From NCBI RefSeq assembly GCF_037040815.1, contig NZ_CP146232.1, forward strand, positions 4,620,001 through 4,684,000: a DNA stretch of 64,000 bases, read 5' to 3'. The notes under the pieces are model-generated. The model was not told where the DNA came from, searched no databases, and was given only the letters and a program-made list of their open reading frames with translations. Positions 1-9,201 of the stretch are shown one piece after another (positions within the stretch are counted from its first letter, which is position 1; the number at the start of each line of letters is the position of its first letter). The translations under genes were made by a program, and so were the position numbers. The DNA comes from Pararoseomonas sp. SCSIO 73927 (GTDB lineage: Bacteria > Pseudomonadota > Alphaproteobacteria > Acetobacterales > Acetobacteraceae).

Positions 1-2076
1 AAGCACCTGGAGGAGGATGTTGAAGACGTCGTCATGCGCCTTCTCCACCTCGTCGAAGAGGATGACCTGGTAGGGCCGGCGCCGCACCGCCTCGGTCAGC
101 GCGCCGCCCTCCTCGTAACCGACATAGCCCGGCGGGGCGCCGATGAGGCGGGCGACGGCGTGCTTCTCCATGTACTCGGACATGTCGATCCGCAGCAGCG
201 CCCGCTCGTCGTCGAACAGGAAGCTTGCCAGCGCTTTGGTCAGCTCCGTCTTGCCGACGCCCGTCGGGCCGAGGAAGAGGAAGCTGCCGATTGGGCGGGA
301 GGGGTCCTGCAGCCCGGCGCGGGCACGCCGCACGGCCTTGGAAACCGCTTCCAGCGCCTCCTCCTGGCCGACGACGCGGCGGCGCAGTTCGTCCTCCATG
401 CGGATGAGCTTGGCGCGCTCGCCTTCCAGCATCTTCTCCACCGGCACGCCGGTCCAGCGGGAGACGACGGCGGCCACACCCTCCTCCGTCACCGCCTCGT
501 TCACCAGCCGGCCGCCATCATCGGCCGCCTCCGCGATCCTCTTCTCCAGTTCGGGAATGACGCCATAGGTCAGCTCGCCCGCGCGGGCGTAGTCGCCGCG
601 GCGCTGCGCCGCTTCCACCTCGGTGCGCGCGCGGTCCAGTTCCTCCTTCGCCTTCTGCGCCTCGCCGAGCCGGTTCTTCTCCGCCTGCCAGCGCGCCGTC
701 ATCGCGGCCGAGCTCTCCTCCAGCGCGGCGATCTCGCGCTCCAGCTTCTCCAGCCGGTCGCGGCTGGCGGCGTCCGTCTCGCGCTTCAGCGCCTCCCGCT
801 CGATGCGGGAGCGCATGAGGTCGCGGTCGATCGCGTCCAGCTCCTCCGGCTTACTGTCCACGGCCATGCGCAGCCGGGACGCCGCCTCGTCCACGAGATC
901 GATTGCCTTGTCCGGCAGGAACCGGTCGGTGATGTAGCGGTTCGAGAGGGTCGCCGCCGCCACCAGCGCGCTGTCCGCGATCCGCACCCCGTGGTGCAGC
1001 TCGTACTTCTCGCGGATGCCGCGCAGAATGGAGACCGTGTCCTCCACACTCGGCTCGCCCACGAAGACCGGCTGGAAACGGCGGGCCAGCGCCGCGTCCT
1101 TCTCCACGTGCTTGCGATACTCGTCCAGCGTGGTCGCGCCGATGCAGTGAAGCTCGCCGCGGGCCAGGGCGGGCTTGAGCAGGTTGGAGGCGTCCATGGC
1201 GCCGTCCGCCTTGCCCGCGCCCACCAGGGTGTGCATCTCGTCGATGAAGAGGATGATCTCGCCGTTGGCGGACTCGATCTCCGTCAACACGCCTTTCAGG
1301 CGCTCCTCGAACTCGCCGCGGTACTTCGCGCCGGCCACCATCGCGCCGAGGTCGAGCGCTAGCACGCGCTGGCTCTTGAGCGCCTCCGGCACGTCGCCGT
1401 TGATGATGCGCAGCGCCAGCCCTTCGACGATCGCCGTCTTGCCGACGCCGGGCTCACCGATCAGCACGGGGTTGTTCTTCGTGCGGCGGGCCAGCACCTG
1501 GATCGTGCGGCGGATCTCCTCGTCGCGGCCGATCACCGGGTCCAGCTTGCCGTCGCGCGCCGCCTCGGTCAGGTCGCGCGCGTACTTCTTCAGCGCGTCG
1601 AACTGCTGCTCGGCGCTCGCGCTGTCCACCTTACGGCCCTTGCGGACGGCCTCGACGGCGGTTTCCAGCTTCTGCGCCGTGGCCCCTGCCTTCACCAGCA
1701 CCCGGCCGGCCGGCGTGTCGCTCGCGGCGATCGCCACCAGCAGACGGTCCTGGGCCACGAAGCTGTCGCCTGCCTTCGTCGCCAGCCTCTCGGCCGCGTC
1801 GATCACGCGCACGAAGTCGGGCGTGACCTGCGGCTGCCCGGCCCCGCCGCCGGAGACGCGGGGATTGCGCCCCACCTCGGCATCCACGTCGCGCTTGGCG
1901 GAGGCGGCATCGCCGCCGGCGGCACGGATCAGGCCGGCGGCCGCGCCCTCCTCGTCGTCGAGCAGGGCTTTCAGCAGGTGCTCGGCGGTGACGCGCTGGT
2001 GGTACTCACGGATCGCGATCGTCTGCGCGGCCTGGAGGAAGCCGCGCGCCCGTTCGGTGAGCTTCTCGATATCCAT
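1..2076 (-). CDS. clpB: ATP-dependent chaperone ClpB (3' end beyond window edge)
   Basis: AAA+ disaggregase that works with DnaK to resolubilise heat-denatured proteins in the cytoplasm. The window holds 692 codons from an ATG at 2076; family members have about 860, so roughly 170 C-terminal residues lie beyond the left edge. In order: Clp N-domain (residues about 1-150), first AAA module with Walker A GEPGVGKT near 206, a long charged coiled-coil middle domain (about 410-520) that separates ClpB from ClpA and ClpC, and second AAA module with GPTGVGKT near 602. It starts 68 nt downstream of the predicted start point of a heat-shock-type promoter (2151-2180). The gene is transcribed away from the neighbouring MOSC gene. 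Identification is secure. Confidence 0.97.
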   Translation of the reverse strand, partial: MDIEKLTERARGFLQAAQTIAIREYHQRVTAEHLLKALLDDEEGAAAGLIRAAGGDAASAKRDVDAEVGRNPRVSGGGAGQPQVTPDFVRVIDAAERLATKAGDSFVAQDRLLVAIAASDTPAGRVLVKAGATAQKLETAVEAVRKGRKVDSASAEQQFDALKKYARDLTEAARDGKLDPVIGRDEEIRRTIQVLARRTKNNPVLIGEPGVGKTAIVEGLALRIINGDVPEALKSQRVLALDLGAMVAGAKYRGEFEERLKGVLTEIESANGEIILFIDEMHTLVGAGKADGAMDASNLLKPALARGELHCIGATTLDEYRKHVEKDAALARRFQPVFVGEPSVEDTVSILRGIREKYELHHGVRIADSALVAAATLSNRYITDRFLPDKAIDLVDEAASRLRMAVDSKPEELDAIDRDLMRSRIEREALKRETDAASRDRLEKLEREIAALEESSAAMTARWQAEKNRLGEAQKAKEELDRARTEVEAAQRRGDYARAGELTYGVIPELEKRIAEAADDGGRLVNEAVTEEGVAAVVSRWTGVPVEKMLEGERAKLIRMEDELRRRVVGQEEALEAVSKAVRRARAGLQDPSRPIGSFLFLGPTGVGKTELTKALASFLFDDERALLRIDMSEYMEKHAVARLIGAPPGYVGYEEGGALTEAVRRRPYQVILFDEVEKAHDDVFNILLQVL

Positions 2077-2150
2077 CTGTCCTCTGTGTCCCTCATGGAG
2101 GCGACCGCCCCACCCGCCCCTGACGGCGACGGGTTCGGCGTTTGAGAGGG

Positions 2151-2180
2151 ATGTGGTAACTCTCTTCCGCGCCCTTCAAG
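2151..2180 (-). promoter_or_regulatory. Putative RpoH (sigma32) promoter of clpB
   Basis: Read on the minus strand there is CTTGAA (2180-2175), an 18-nt spacer and CCACAT (2156-2151), about 75 nt upstream of the clpB ATG. CTTGAA is the hallmark -35 box of heat-shock sigma factors, and clpB is a classical RpoH target. The -10 match is partial, so this is a candidate only. Confidence 0.5.
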
Positions 2181-2205
2181 GGGTTGGTTTCCAGGGGATT
2201 TGAGG

Positions 2206-2985
2206 ATGCGGGTCGAACGTCTCTACCGCTACCCGGTGAAGGGGCTGACGGCCGAGGCGCTGGAGGAGGTCCAGCTCACCCCGGGCCAGACCATCCCCCA
2301 CGACCGCCGTTTCGCCCTGGCCCAGGGCGACTCCCCCTTCGACGAGGCGGCGCCGGCCTTCCTGCCGAAGCAGAACTTCGCCTGCATGATGAAGAATGGC
2401 CGGGTCGTGCTCGTCCGCGCCGCTTTCGACCCGCATGACGGCACCCTCGCCCTCTCGGCGGAAGGGCACGAGCCGATGGTCGCCCGCACCGGCACGCCGG
2501 AGGGCAAGGCGGCGCTCGGCAACTGGCTGATCCGCTTCCTCGGCGAGGAGGCGCGCCACGGCACGGCACCGGACGGCACCCCCCGCCCGCCCCGCTTCAC
2601 GGAGGCGCCCGGCCACGCCTTCACCGACCAGCGGCTCAAGGGCATCTCCCTCCTCAACCTCGCAAGCCTGGCGGAGGTCGAGAAGGCGATCGGGCGGCGG
2701 CTGGACCCGCTGCGCTTCCGGGCGAACGTCTACTTCTCCGGCCTGCCGGCCTGGGCGGAGCACGAATGGGTGGGACGGGACGTGCTGCTGGGCGGGGCCC
2801 GCATCTCCGTCTTCAAGCGCACGGTGCGCTGCCCGGCGACGCAGGTGGACCTGGAGACGGGCGAGCGGGACGTGGACCTGCCGCGCCTGTTGCGCGAGCA
2901 CTTCGGCCACATGGACCTTGGTGTCCACGCCACGGTGGCCGAGAGCGGCCGCGTGGCGGTGGGAGACGCGCTGGAGCCGGCCTGA
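2206..2985 (+). CDS. MOSC domain-containing protein
   Basis: A 259-aa protein with an N-terminal beta-barrel region (starts MRVERLYRYPVKG) followed by a MOSC domain, the fold of the molybdenum-cofactor sulfurase C-terminus that handles sulfur or Moco transfer. Visible signatures are YPVKG near residue 9, DRRFAL near 30 and the C-terminal segment around FKRTVRCPATQVD. The invariant-type cysteine (in RCPAT, near 212) is present. I chose ATG 2206 because AGGGGAT lies 6-7 nt upstream; a TTG at 2200 in the same frame is possible. Substrate unknown. It is the first of three plus-strand genes lying between clpB and the DUF4167/prmC cluster. Confidence 0.85.
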   Translation: MRVERLYRYPVKGLTAEALEEVQLTPGQTIPHDRRFALAQGDSPFDEAAPAFLPKQNFACMMKNGRVVLVRAAFDPHDGTLALSAEGHEPMVARTGTPEGKAALGNWLIRFLGEEARHGTAPDGTPRPPRFTEAPGHAFTDQRLKGISLLNLASLAEVEKAIGRRLDPLRFRANVYFSGLPAWAEHEWVGRDVLLGGARISVFKRTVRCPATQVDLETGERDVDLPRLLREHFGHMDLGVHATVAESGRVAVGDALEPA

Positions 2986-3027
2986 TCCGATGCTGCACCG
3001 CAACCGGATCAACATTTGTAAGTTGTA

Positions 3028-3059
3028 GCCCCGGCCCCGACCGGGGCGCCGGCCGGGGC
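3028..3059 (+). terminator. GC-rich hairpin after the MOSC gene
   Basis: A perfect 9-bp inverted repeat, GCCCCGGCC (3028-3036) and GGCCGGGGC (3051-3059), with a 14-nt loop. No U-tract follows, so it may be a factor-assisted terminator or the leader of the glycosyltransferase mRNA. Confidence 0.4.
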
Positions 3060-3096
3060 CGGCGGGGAGGTCGGAAGCCTGGAGAAGCCCCATCCC

Positions 3097-4155
3097 ATGC
3101 GCATCGCCCAGGTCGCGCCCCTCGCCGAAGCCGTCCCGCCGAAGCTCTACGGCGGTACGGAGCGCATCGTCTCCTACCTCACGGAGGAGCTGGTCGCCCT
3201 CGGCCACGAGGTGACCCTCTTCGCCAGCGGTGACAGCCTCACCTCCGCGGAGCTGGAGGTGATGCTACCCCAGGCCATCCGCCTGGACCCCTCCATCCGC
3301 GACGCCACCGCCCCGCACATGCTGATGGTGCAGCGGGTTCTGGACCTCTCCGCGCGCTTCGACATCGTCCACTTTCACATCGACCACTTGCACCTGCCGG
3401 CCATGCGCGGGCGCGGCCTGCCCTTCGTCTCCACCTTCCATGGCCGGCTGGACCTGCCGGAGATCGAACCCCTCCTCTCCGCCTTCCCGGACGCCCCCTT
3501 CATCTCCATCTCCGACAGCCAGCGCCGGCCGCTCCACCACGTCGACGTCAACTGGGCCGGGACGGTGCTGCACGGCCTGCCGCGGGACCTGCTGCCCTTC
3601 AGCGCGCGCCAGGGTGGGTATATCGCCTTCCTCGGCCGCATCTCGCCGGAGAAGGGGCCGGACGCGGCCATCCGCATTGCCCAGGCCGCCGGAATCCCGA
3701 TCCGCATCGCCGCGAAGGTGGACCGCGCCGATCAGGCCTACTTCGAGGAGGTGGTGCAGCCCATGCTCTCCCTCCCCGGGGTGGAGTTCATCGGCGAGAT
3801 CAACGAGCACCAGAAAGCCGAATTCCTCGGCAACGCCCTCTGCCTCCTCACGCCAATCGCGTGGCCGGAGCCCTTCGGGCTGGTAATGATCGAGGCGATG
3901 GCCTGCGGCAGCCCCGTCATCGCCTTCAACCGCGGCTCCGTGCCGGAGGTGATCGAGGACGACGTCTCCGGCTTCATCGTGGAGGACGAGGTGGGCGCCT
4001 TGGCCGCGCTGAAGAAGGTGCAGGCCATGGACCGCGCCCGGGTGCGCCAGGAGTTCGAGGCCCGCTTCACCGCCCGCCGCATGGCGGAGGACCACTTGGC
4101 CCTCTACCGCCGCCTGCTCGGGCAGGAGCGCACCGCCATCCTGCGCGCTGTCTGA
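3097..4155 (+). CDS. Glycosyltransferase family 4
   Basis: A 352-aa retaining glycosyltransferase of the GT-B fold. The N-terminal half has the donor-cleft start (IAQVAPL, then YGGTERIVSYL) and the HFH/DHLH region near 95. The C-terminal half has FLGRISPEKG near 180 and the diagnostic E-x7-E element EPFGLVMIEAMACGSPVIA near 258-277. No transmembrane segment or signal peptide is visible, so a cytoplasmic or peripheral enzyme is expected. The acceptor is unknown. The next gene downstream is a glycogen-debranching-type glucosidase, which suggests work on a glucan or a compatible-solute glucoside; this is inference from context. Confidence 0.85.
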   Translation: MRIAQVAPLAEAVPPKLYGGTERIVSYLTEELVALGHEVTLFASGDSLTSAELEVMLPQAIRLDPSIRDATAPHMLMVQRVLDLSARFDIVHFHIDHLHLPAMRGRGLPFVSTFHGRLDLPEIEPLLSAFPDAPFISISDSQRRPLHHVDVNWAGTVLHGLPRDLLPFSARQGGYIAFLGRISPEKGPDAAIRIAQAAGIPIRIAAKVDRADQAYFEEVVQPMLSLPGVEFIGEINEHQKAEFLGNALCLLTPIAWPEPFGLVMIEAMACGSPVIAFNRGSVPEVIEDDVSGFIVEDEVGALAALKKVQAMDRARVRQEFEARFTARRMAEDHLALYRRLLGQERTAILRAV

Positions 4156-4287
4156 GGTGGCGGATCGCGGCGGCGGCAACCATGGGGCCGGCGCGGCATT
4201 CACCCCGGGCGATACCTAAGGGTAATCGCCTTGGGATGACGGCCTTCCGGGGACGAGGCCCGGAGCATCGCGGCAGAGGAATGTTGC

Positions 4288-6495
4288 ATGGATGACGAAG
4301 GCGCGGCCCCGCCGCGGGCCGAGGATGAGGGCGGCTGGAGCGTCGCCGCCACGGCCGCCACTGCCCTTGCCCTGTACCGCCCGCGGACCCTGAAGAACGG
4401 CAGCTCCTTCCTGGTCCTGGATCATTTCGGCGACGCCCAGGCGATCGGCTCCACCGCCGAAGGGCTGTTCCACGACGACACCCGTTTCGTCTCCCGCCTC
4501 TCGCTCCGGGTCGCCGGGCTGCGGCCGCTGCTGCTCTCCTCGGCGGTGAGCGCGGACAACGCCGTGCTGACGGTGAACCTGACCAATCCTGACCTCACCG
4601 TGGCGCCGGACCGCAAGCTGCTGCGGGACACGGTGCACGTGGAGCGGCAGATGGTGCTCGGCACCGGCCTGCTGCGGGAGCGCATCTCCGTGCGGAACTT
4701 CGGGGATGCCCGCCTCTCCACGGAGATCTCGCTCTCCGTCGCGGCGGACTTCGCTGACATCTTCGAGGTGCGCGGCCAGAAGCGCGCCCGGCGCGGCGAG
4801 CGGCGCGCGCCCGAGGTCCGCCCGGACGGGAGCCTCGTCTTCGGCTATCGCGGGCTGGACGAGGTGGAGCGCCGCACCCGCCTGCGCTTCGACCCGCCGC
4901 CCCTGGGCACCCCCGCCCGCGACAACCGCTGGCCGGTGGAGCTGGAGCCCGGTGAGCACGCGGTGATCGAGGTGACGATCCTCTGCGAGACCGGGCCGGA
5001 GGCGGCCGATGCCCCCTCCCCGCCCGGCTTCGACGCGCTGCTGGCCGACATCCGCAACTGGGGCGGCGCGCGGGAGAGGCAGCGGGCGGCCGTCATCTCC
5101 TCCAACCAGGCCTTCAACGACTGGTTCGCGCGCTCCGCCTCCGACCTCGCGATGCTGACCACCGAGACGGAGGCCGGCCCCTTCCCCTATGCCGGCATCC
5201 CCTGGTTCTCCTGCCCGTTCGGGCGGGACAGCCTCATCACTGCCATCCAGTGCCTCTGGGCCGATCCCGAGCTGGCGCGCGGGGTGCTGCGCTACCACGC
5301 GAAGCTGCAGGCGACGGAGCTGGACCCGGCGCGGGACGCGGAGCCCGGGAAGATCCTGCACGAGAGCCGCAGCGGCGAGATGGCCGCGCTGCGGGAGGTG
5401 CCCTTCGGGCGCTACTACGGCTCGGTGGACTCCACGCCCCTCTTCGTCGTCCTCGCGGCGCAGTACGCGGAGCGCACCGGCGACCTGGATCTGGTGCGGG
5501 AGACCTGGCCGAACATCGTCGCGGCGCTCGGCTGGATCGAGCGCCACGGCGACATCGATGGCGACGGGCTGCTGGAGTACGACCGGCAATCCGTGAACGG
5601 CCTCGTGAACCAGGGCTGGAAGGACAGCTGGGACAGCGTATTCCACGCCGACGGCCGGCTGGCCGAGGCGCCCATCGCCCTCATCGAGGTGCAGGCCTAT
5701 GGCGAGGCCGCTTGGCGCGGCGCCGGGCGGTTGGCGAAGGCGCTGGGGCACGAGGACGAGGCCGCGCTCTGGACCGACCGCGCGGACGCCCTGCGCGCTC
5801 GGGTGGAGGACGCCTTCTGGGTCGAGGAGCTGAACACCTACGCCCTGGCGCTGGACGGGGAAAAGCGGCCCTGCCGCGTGCGCTCCTCTAATGCCGGGCA
5901 CGCGCTGCTGACGGGGCTCCCCTCCCCCGACCGGGCGCGGCGGGTGGCGCAGACGCTGATGGCGCCGGAGAGCTTCTGCGGCTGGGGCATCCGCACGATC
6001 GCGGAGGGCGAGGGCCGCTACAACCCGATGAGCTACCACAACGGCTCGGTCTGGCCGCACGACAACGGGCTGATCGCGCTGGGGATGAAGCGCTACGGGC
6101 TGAACGCCCAGCTGGAGCGCCTGCTGACCGGGATCTACGACTCGGCGCTGGCGGTGGACATGTACCGGCTGCCGGAGCTGTTCTGCGGCTTCCCCCGCCG
6201 CCACGGCGAGGTCCCGACCTCCTACCCCGTGGCCTGCCTTCCGCAGGCCTGGGCGGCGGCCACCGTCTACGCCTCGCTCGGCGCGATGCTCGGCGTGTCC
6301 TTCCGGCCCGAGGAGGGGGTGATCCGCTTCCTGCGCCCCTTCCTGCCAGCCTGGCTGGAGGAGCTCCGGATCGAGAACCTGCGGCTGGGCAACGCCACGG
6401 TGGACGTGCGGCTACGGCGGCACGACGCCGATGGCGGCGTCTCGCTGAACGTGCTGCGGCGCCGCGGCCAAGTGGAGGTGGCGGTCATCACCTGA
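4288..6495 (+). CDS. Amylo-alpha-1,6-glucosidase / glycogen-debranching-type protein
   Basis: A 735-aa protein with the N-terminal GDE_N-type beta-sandwich domain (FLVLDHFGDAQ, then FHDDTRFVSRL near 60-70) and a C-terminal (alpha/alpha)6-barrel glucosidase domain. Barrel signatures include GIPWFSCPFGRDSL near 305, GWKDSWDS near 440 and YHNGSVWPHDNGL near 580-592. This architecture hydrolyses alpha-1,6-linked or other terminal glucose. It follows the GT4 gene by 132 nt on the same strand and is probably co-transcribed. Substrate is not determined by sequence alone. The start is ATG 4288, preceded by GAGGA about 10 nt upstream. Confidence 0.88.
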   Translation: MDDEGAAPPRAEDEGGWSVAATAATALALYRPRTLKNGSSFLVLDHFGDAQAIGSTAEGLFHDDTRFVSRLSLRVAGLRPLLLSSAVSADNAVLTVNLTNPDLTVAPDRKLLRDTVHVERQMVLGTGLLRERISVRNFGDARLSTEISLSVAADFADIFEVRGQKRARRGERRAPEVRPDGSLVFGYRGLDEVERRTRLRFDPPPLGTPARDNRWPVELEPGEHAVIEVTILCETGPEAADAPSPPGFDALLADIRNWGGARERQRAAVISSNQAFNDWFARSASDLAMLTTETEAGPFPYAGIPWFSCPFGRDSLITAIQCLWADPELARGVLRYHAKLQATELDPARDAEPGKILHESRSGEMAALREVPFGRYYGSVDSTPLFVVLAAQYAERTGDLDLVRETWPNIVAALGWIERHGDIDGDGLLEYDRQSVNGLVNQGWKDSWDSVFHADGRLAEAPIALIEVQAYGEAAWRGAGRLAKALGHEDEAALWTDRADALRARVEDAFWVEELNTYALALDGEKRPCRVRSSNAGHALLTGLPSPDRARRVAQTLMAPESFCGWGIRTIAEGEGRYNPMSYHNGSVWPHDNGLIALGMKRYGLNAQLERLLTGIYDSALAVDMYRLPELFCGFPRRHGEVPTSYPVACLPQAWAAATVYASLGAMLGVSFRPEEGVIRFLRPFLPAWLEELRIENLRLGNATVDVRLRRHDADGGVSLNVLRRRGQVEVAVIT

Positions 6496-6500
6496 CCGCC

Positions 6501-6544
6501 GGGATGGTGGCCCGGGGTGGCGGCCGCGAACGGGCCGGCATCCC
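6501..6544. terminator. Bidirectional terminator-like hairpin
   Basis: A 14-bp stem with a 2-bp internal mismatch (6501-6514 with 6531-6544) and a 16-nt loop. It lies between the convergent glucosidase gene and DUF4167 gene. Confidence 0.5.
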
Positions 6545-6561
6545 AAGGCGCGACGGAACCC

Positions 6562-7026
6562 CTACTGGAGGGTCTCCCGCATCTCGCCGTCGTTGCCGTC
6601 ATAGCCAGACGGGGCAGTGATCTGCGCCTCGCCCTCGGGCTCCGCGAAGCCGTCCCCGCCATTGTCGCCGCCCTGGTAGCGGCGGCCGCCGTGCTGCGGG
6701 CCGGCGCCGCCGCCGTTCTGCTGCTGCTGGGCCTGGTTCATCGCGTTCAGGATGCGGAAGTAGTGCTCCGCGTGCTGGAAGTAGCCTTCCGCCATCACCC
6801 GGTCGCCGGAGCCGGTCGCGTCGCGGCCGAGCTGGAGGTACTTCTCAAAGAGCTGCTGGGCAGTGCCGCGCATCCGCATGTCCGGCCCGATCGAGTCGAA
6901 CACGTGGTTCCGGTTCATCGGCTGGTTGCCGTTGTGCTGGGGGCGAGGACCGCCGCCACCACCGCCGCCACCGTTGTGGCCACCCTGCCGGAAGTTCCCG
7001 CGGCCGCGCATACGCTTCATGTTCAT
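6562..7026 (-). CDS. DUF4167 domain-containing protein
   Basis: A 154-aa, Gly/Gln/Asn-rich basic protein. After MNMKRMRGRG comes a glycine run, then the conserved core (residues about 40-98) containing FDSIGPDMRMRGTAQQLFEKY and GDRVMAEGYFQHAEHYFRI, which is the DUF4167 domain. The C-terminus is low complexity and acidic. The family lies next to prmC and prfA across alphaproteobacteria and is thought to be RNA-associated; function is not established. The frame stays open upstream to 7206, but family members begin at this MKRxRGR motif, so ATG 7026 (or 7020) is preferred. No strong ribosome site is visible. Confidence 0.85.
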   Translation of the reverse strand: MNMKRMRGRGNFRQGGHNGGGGGGGGPRPQHNGNQPMNRNHVFDSIGPDMRMRGTAQQLFEKYLQLGRDATGSGDRVMAEGYFQHAEHYFRILNAMNQAQQQQNGGGAGPQHGGRRYQGGDNGGDGFAEPEGEAQITAPSGYDGNDGEMRETLQ

Positions 7027-7267
7027 CTGGATCTGGTTCGCACTTCCATGCTCGCGCTGCCGGCCTGCTCGAAGGGCGCCCTGCGCCCTGCGGGACCGGA
7101 TGGCGGGTGCTGTCCCCCGACCGGGGAATGTTTGTGCCTGGCGACGCGCCGGACGCGCCACGTATCCCAGAGGAGGGGCAAGGGCTCCGGCGGACCCGCC
7201 GCGCATCGCGCGATGGGGGCCGCAAGGGGGAACGTAGTGAGCCCGCGCGATTCCGCCAAATGGTTTT

Positions 7268-8149
7268 TTACGGCCCTGCCAGAACCAGGGCGCGCGGCAC
7301 CCCGCCCAGGTCGGGGCGGCATTCCATCCGGCGCAGCCCGGCAGCGCGCGCCAGGGCTACAACGGCCTCTTCCTGCCCCTGCCCCAGCTCCAGAACCGCC
7401 CGCCCACCCGGGGCAAGAAGGCTGGGGAGCGCCACCACCAGGCGACGGTAGGCGTCCAGCCCATCCGCCCCGCCGTCCAGCGCCAGGGCGGGCTCGTGCA
7501 GCGCCACCTCCGGCATGAGGTTCGGGATGGCGGCGGACTCGATGTAGGGCGGGTTGGAGAGGACGAGGTCGAAGCGGCCGGACAGGGCTTCCGCCCAGTC
7601 GCCGGCCAGGAAGGCGGCGCGGCCCGCCAGCCCGTTCCGGGCGGCGTTGGCCCGTCCCAGCGCGGCCGCGGCGGGCTGCCGGTCCACCCCGACCCCGAAG
7701 GCCGCGCGGAACTCCGACAGGCCGGCGAGGAGAAGAGCCCCCGTCCCCATACCGAGATCCAGCACCCGGTGTACGGCGCCCCGGTCGGGGAAGGCGTCCA
7801 TGGCGGCCTCGACCAGGGTTTCCGTGTCAGCCCGGGGGATGAGGGTGGAGCCGTCCACCAGCAGGTCCAGCGTCCAAAAACCGGCATGGCCGAGCAGCCG
7901 AGCCATGGGCACGTTCCGCGCACGGGCGGCCAACCCTTCCCGGAAGGTGGCCTGTGCGGCGGGCGGCACGGCCGCGCGCGGATCGCGCAGCAGGTCCTCC
8001 TGGCGGCAGCCCATGGCGTGGGCGAGGAGGAGGCGCGCCTCCATCCGCGGCCCTTCGATCCCCGCGGCGCGCAGCACCTGCCCGGCCTGGCAGAGGAAGG
8101 CCCCCACCGTCGAGCCCCGTTCAGACCCCGAGGGCTCGCAGCCCGTCAC
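7268..8149 (-). CDS. prmC: Peptide chain release factor N5-glutamine methyltransferase PrmC (HemK)
   Basis: A 293-aa SAM-dependent enzyme that methylates the glutamine of the GGQ motif in release factors RF1/RF2. The N-terminal helical substrate domain is followed by the Rossmann domain with [14 protein letters not shown] near 117 and the catalytic NPPY motif in LSNPPYIES near 185. The start is GTG 8149, overlapping the prfA stop as GTGA (8149-8146). This translational coupling pairs the enzyme with its own substrate gene directly upstream. Confidence 0.93.
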   Translation of the reverse strand: MTGCEPSGSERGSTVGAFLCQAGQVLRAAGIEGPRMEARLLLAHAMGCRQEDLLRDPRAAVPPAAQATFREGLAARARNVPMARLLGHAGFWTLDLLVDGSTLIPRADTETLVEAAMDAFPDRGAVHRVLDLGMGTGALLLAGLSEFRAAFGVGVDRQPAAAALGRANAARNGLAGRAAFLAGDWAEALSGRFDLVLSNPPYIESAAIPNLMPEVALHEPALALDGGADGLDAYRRLVVALPSLLAPGGRAVLELGQGQEEAVVALARAAGLRRMECRPDLGGVPRALVLAGP

Positions 8150-9201
8150 GCCTCCTCGGCGGCCAGGCGGGCGGCCTGGTCCTCGGCCATCAGGGCGTCG
8201 AAGATCTCCTCGAACTCGCCCATCATCACCCGCTCCACCTTGTGCAGCGTCAGGCCGATCCGGTGGTCGGTCACGCGGCCCTGGGGAAAGTTGTAGGTGC
8301 GGATCCGCTCGCTGCGGTCGCCCGTGCCCACCTGGCCCTTGCGGTCGGCCGCGCGGGCGCCGGCCAGGGCCTGGCGCTGCGCCTCGTAGATGCGGGCGCG
8401 CAGCACCTTCATCGCCTTGGCGCGGTTCTTGTGCTGGGACTTCTCCTCCTGCATCGCGACCACGGTCCCGGTGGGGATGTGGGTGATGCGGACGGCGCTG
8501 TCCGTCTTGTTCACGTGCTGCCCGCCGGCGCCGGAAGCGCGGTAGGTGTCGATCCGCAGGTCGCTCTCGTTGATCTGCACGTCCACCTCCTCCGCCTCCG
8601 GCAGCACGGCGACGGTAACGGTGGAGGTGTGGATGCGCCCCTGTGTCTCGGTGGCTGGCACGCGCTGGACGCGGTGCACGCCGCTCTCGAACTTCAGTTT
8701 CGCGAAGACGCCGCGGCCGGTGATGGAGGCGGAGGCGCCCTTGATGCCGCCCGCCTCGCTCTCGTCCCACTCCAGCAGCTCAAAGCGCCAGCCCTGCCCT
8801 TCCGCGTAGCGCTGGTAGCCACGGAACAGCTCGGCGGCAAACAGGCCGGCCTCGTCCCCGCCCGCGGCAGGGCGCACCTCCAGAATGGCGGAACGCTCAT
8901 CCGCCGCGTCGCGCGGCAGGAGCATGATGCGGATCTCGTGCTCCAGCGCGGGCACGCGGTCGCGCTGCTCGTAAAACTCGGACTCGGCCAGTTCCCGCAT
9001 CTCGGGATCGGCCATCATCGCCTCGGCGTCGTCGCGGGCGCGCTCGGCCTCGCGCAGCTCCGTGACCTTCGCCACCACGGGCTCGATCTCGGCCAGCTCC
9101 TTCGACAGCGCGCCGAAGCGGCTGCCGTCGGCCGTGCCGAGCTCGTGCCGCAGCTCCTCCGCGCGGGTGAGGAGGCGGTCCAGCTTCGCGGGAAGCGCCA
9201 T
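8146..9201 (-). CDS. prfA: Peptide chain release factor 1
   Basis: A 351-aa class-I release factor recognising UAA/UAG. The stop-codon recognition tripeptide is PAT (in RVPATET, near 187), which marks RF1 rather than RF2. GGQ, which triggers peptidyl-tRNA hydrolysis, lies near 226 in GAGGQHVNK. Length is normal. Its ATG at 9201 shares one base with the hisS stop (TGATG) and its stop overlaps prmC, so hisS-prfA-prmC form a tight operon. Confidence 0.97.
   Translation of the reverse strand: MALPAKLDRLLTRAEELRHELGTADGSRFGALSKELAEIEPVVAKVTELREAERARDDAEAMMADPEMRELAESEFYEQRDRVPALEHEIRIMLLPRDAADERSAILEVRPAAGGDEAGLFAAELFRGYQRYAEGQGWRFELLEWDESEAGGIKGASASITGRGVFAKLKFESGVHRVQRVPATETQGRIHTSTVTVAVLPEAEEVDVQINESDLRIDTYRASGAGGQHVNKTDSAVRITHIPTGTVVAMQEEKSQHKNRAKAMKVLRARIYEAQRQALAGARAADRKGQVGTGDRSERIRTYNFPQGRVTDHRIGLTLHKVERVMMGEFEEIFDALMAEDQAARLAAEEA

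Noticed and set aside
34..1362. A 442-codon plus-strand frame at the left edge
   Set aside because: Antisense to clpB, which has both Walker motifs.
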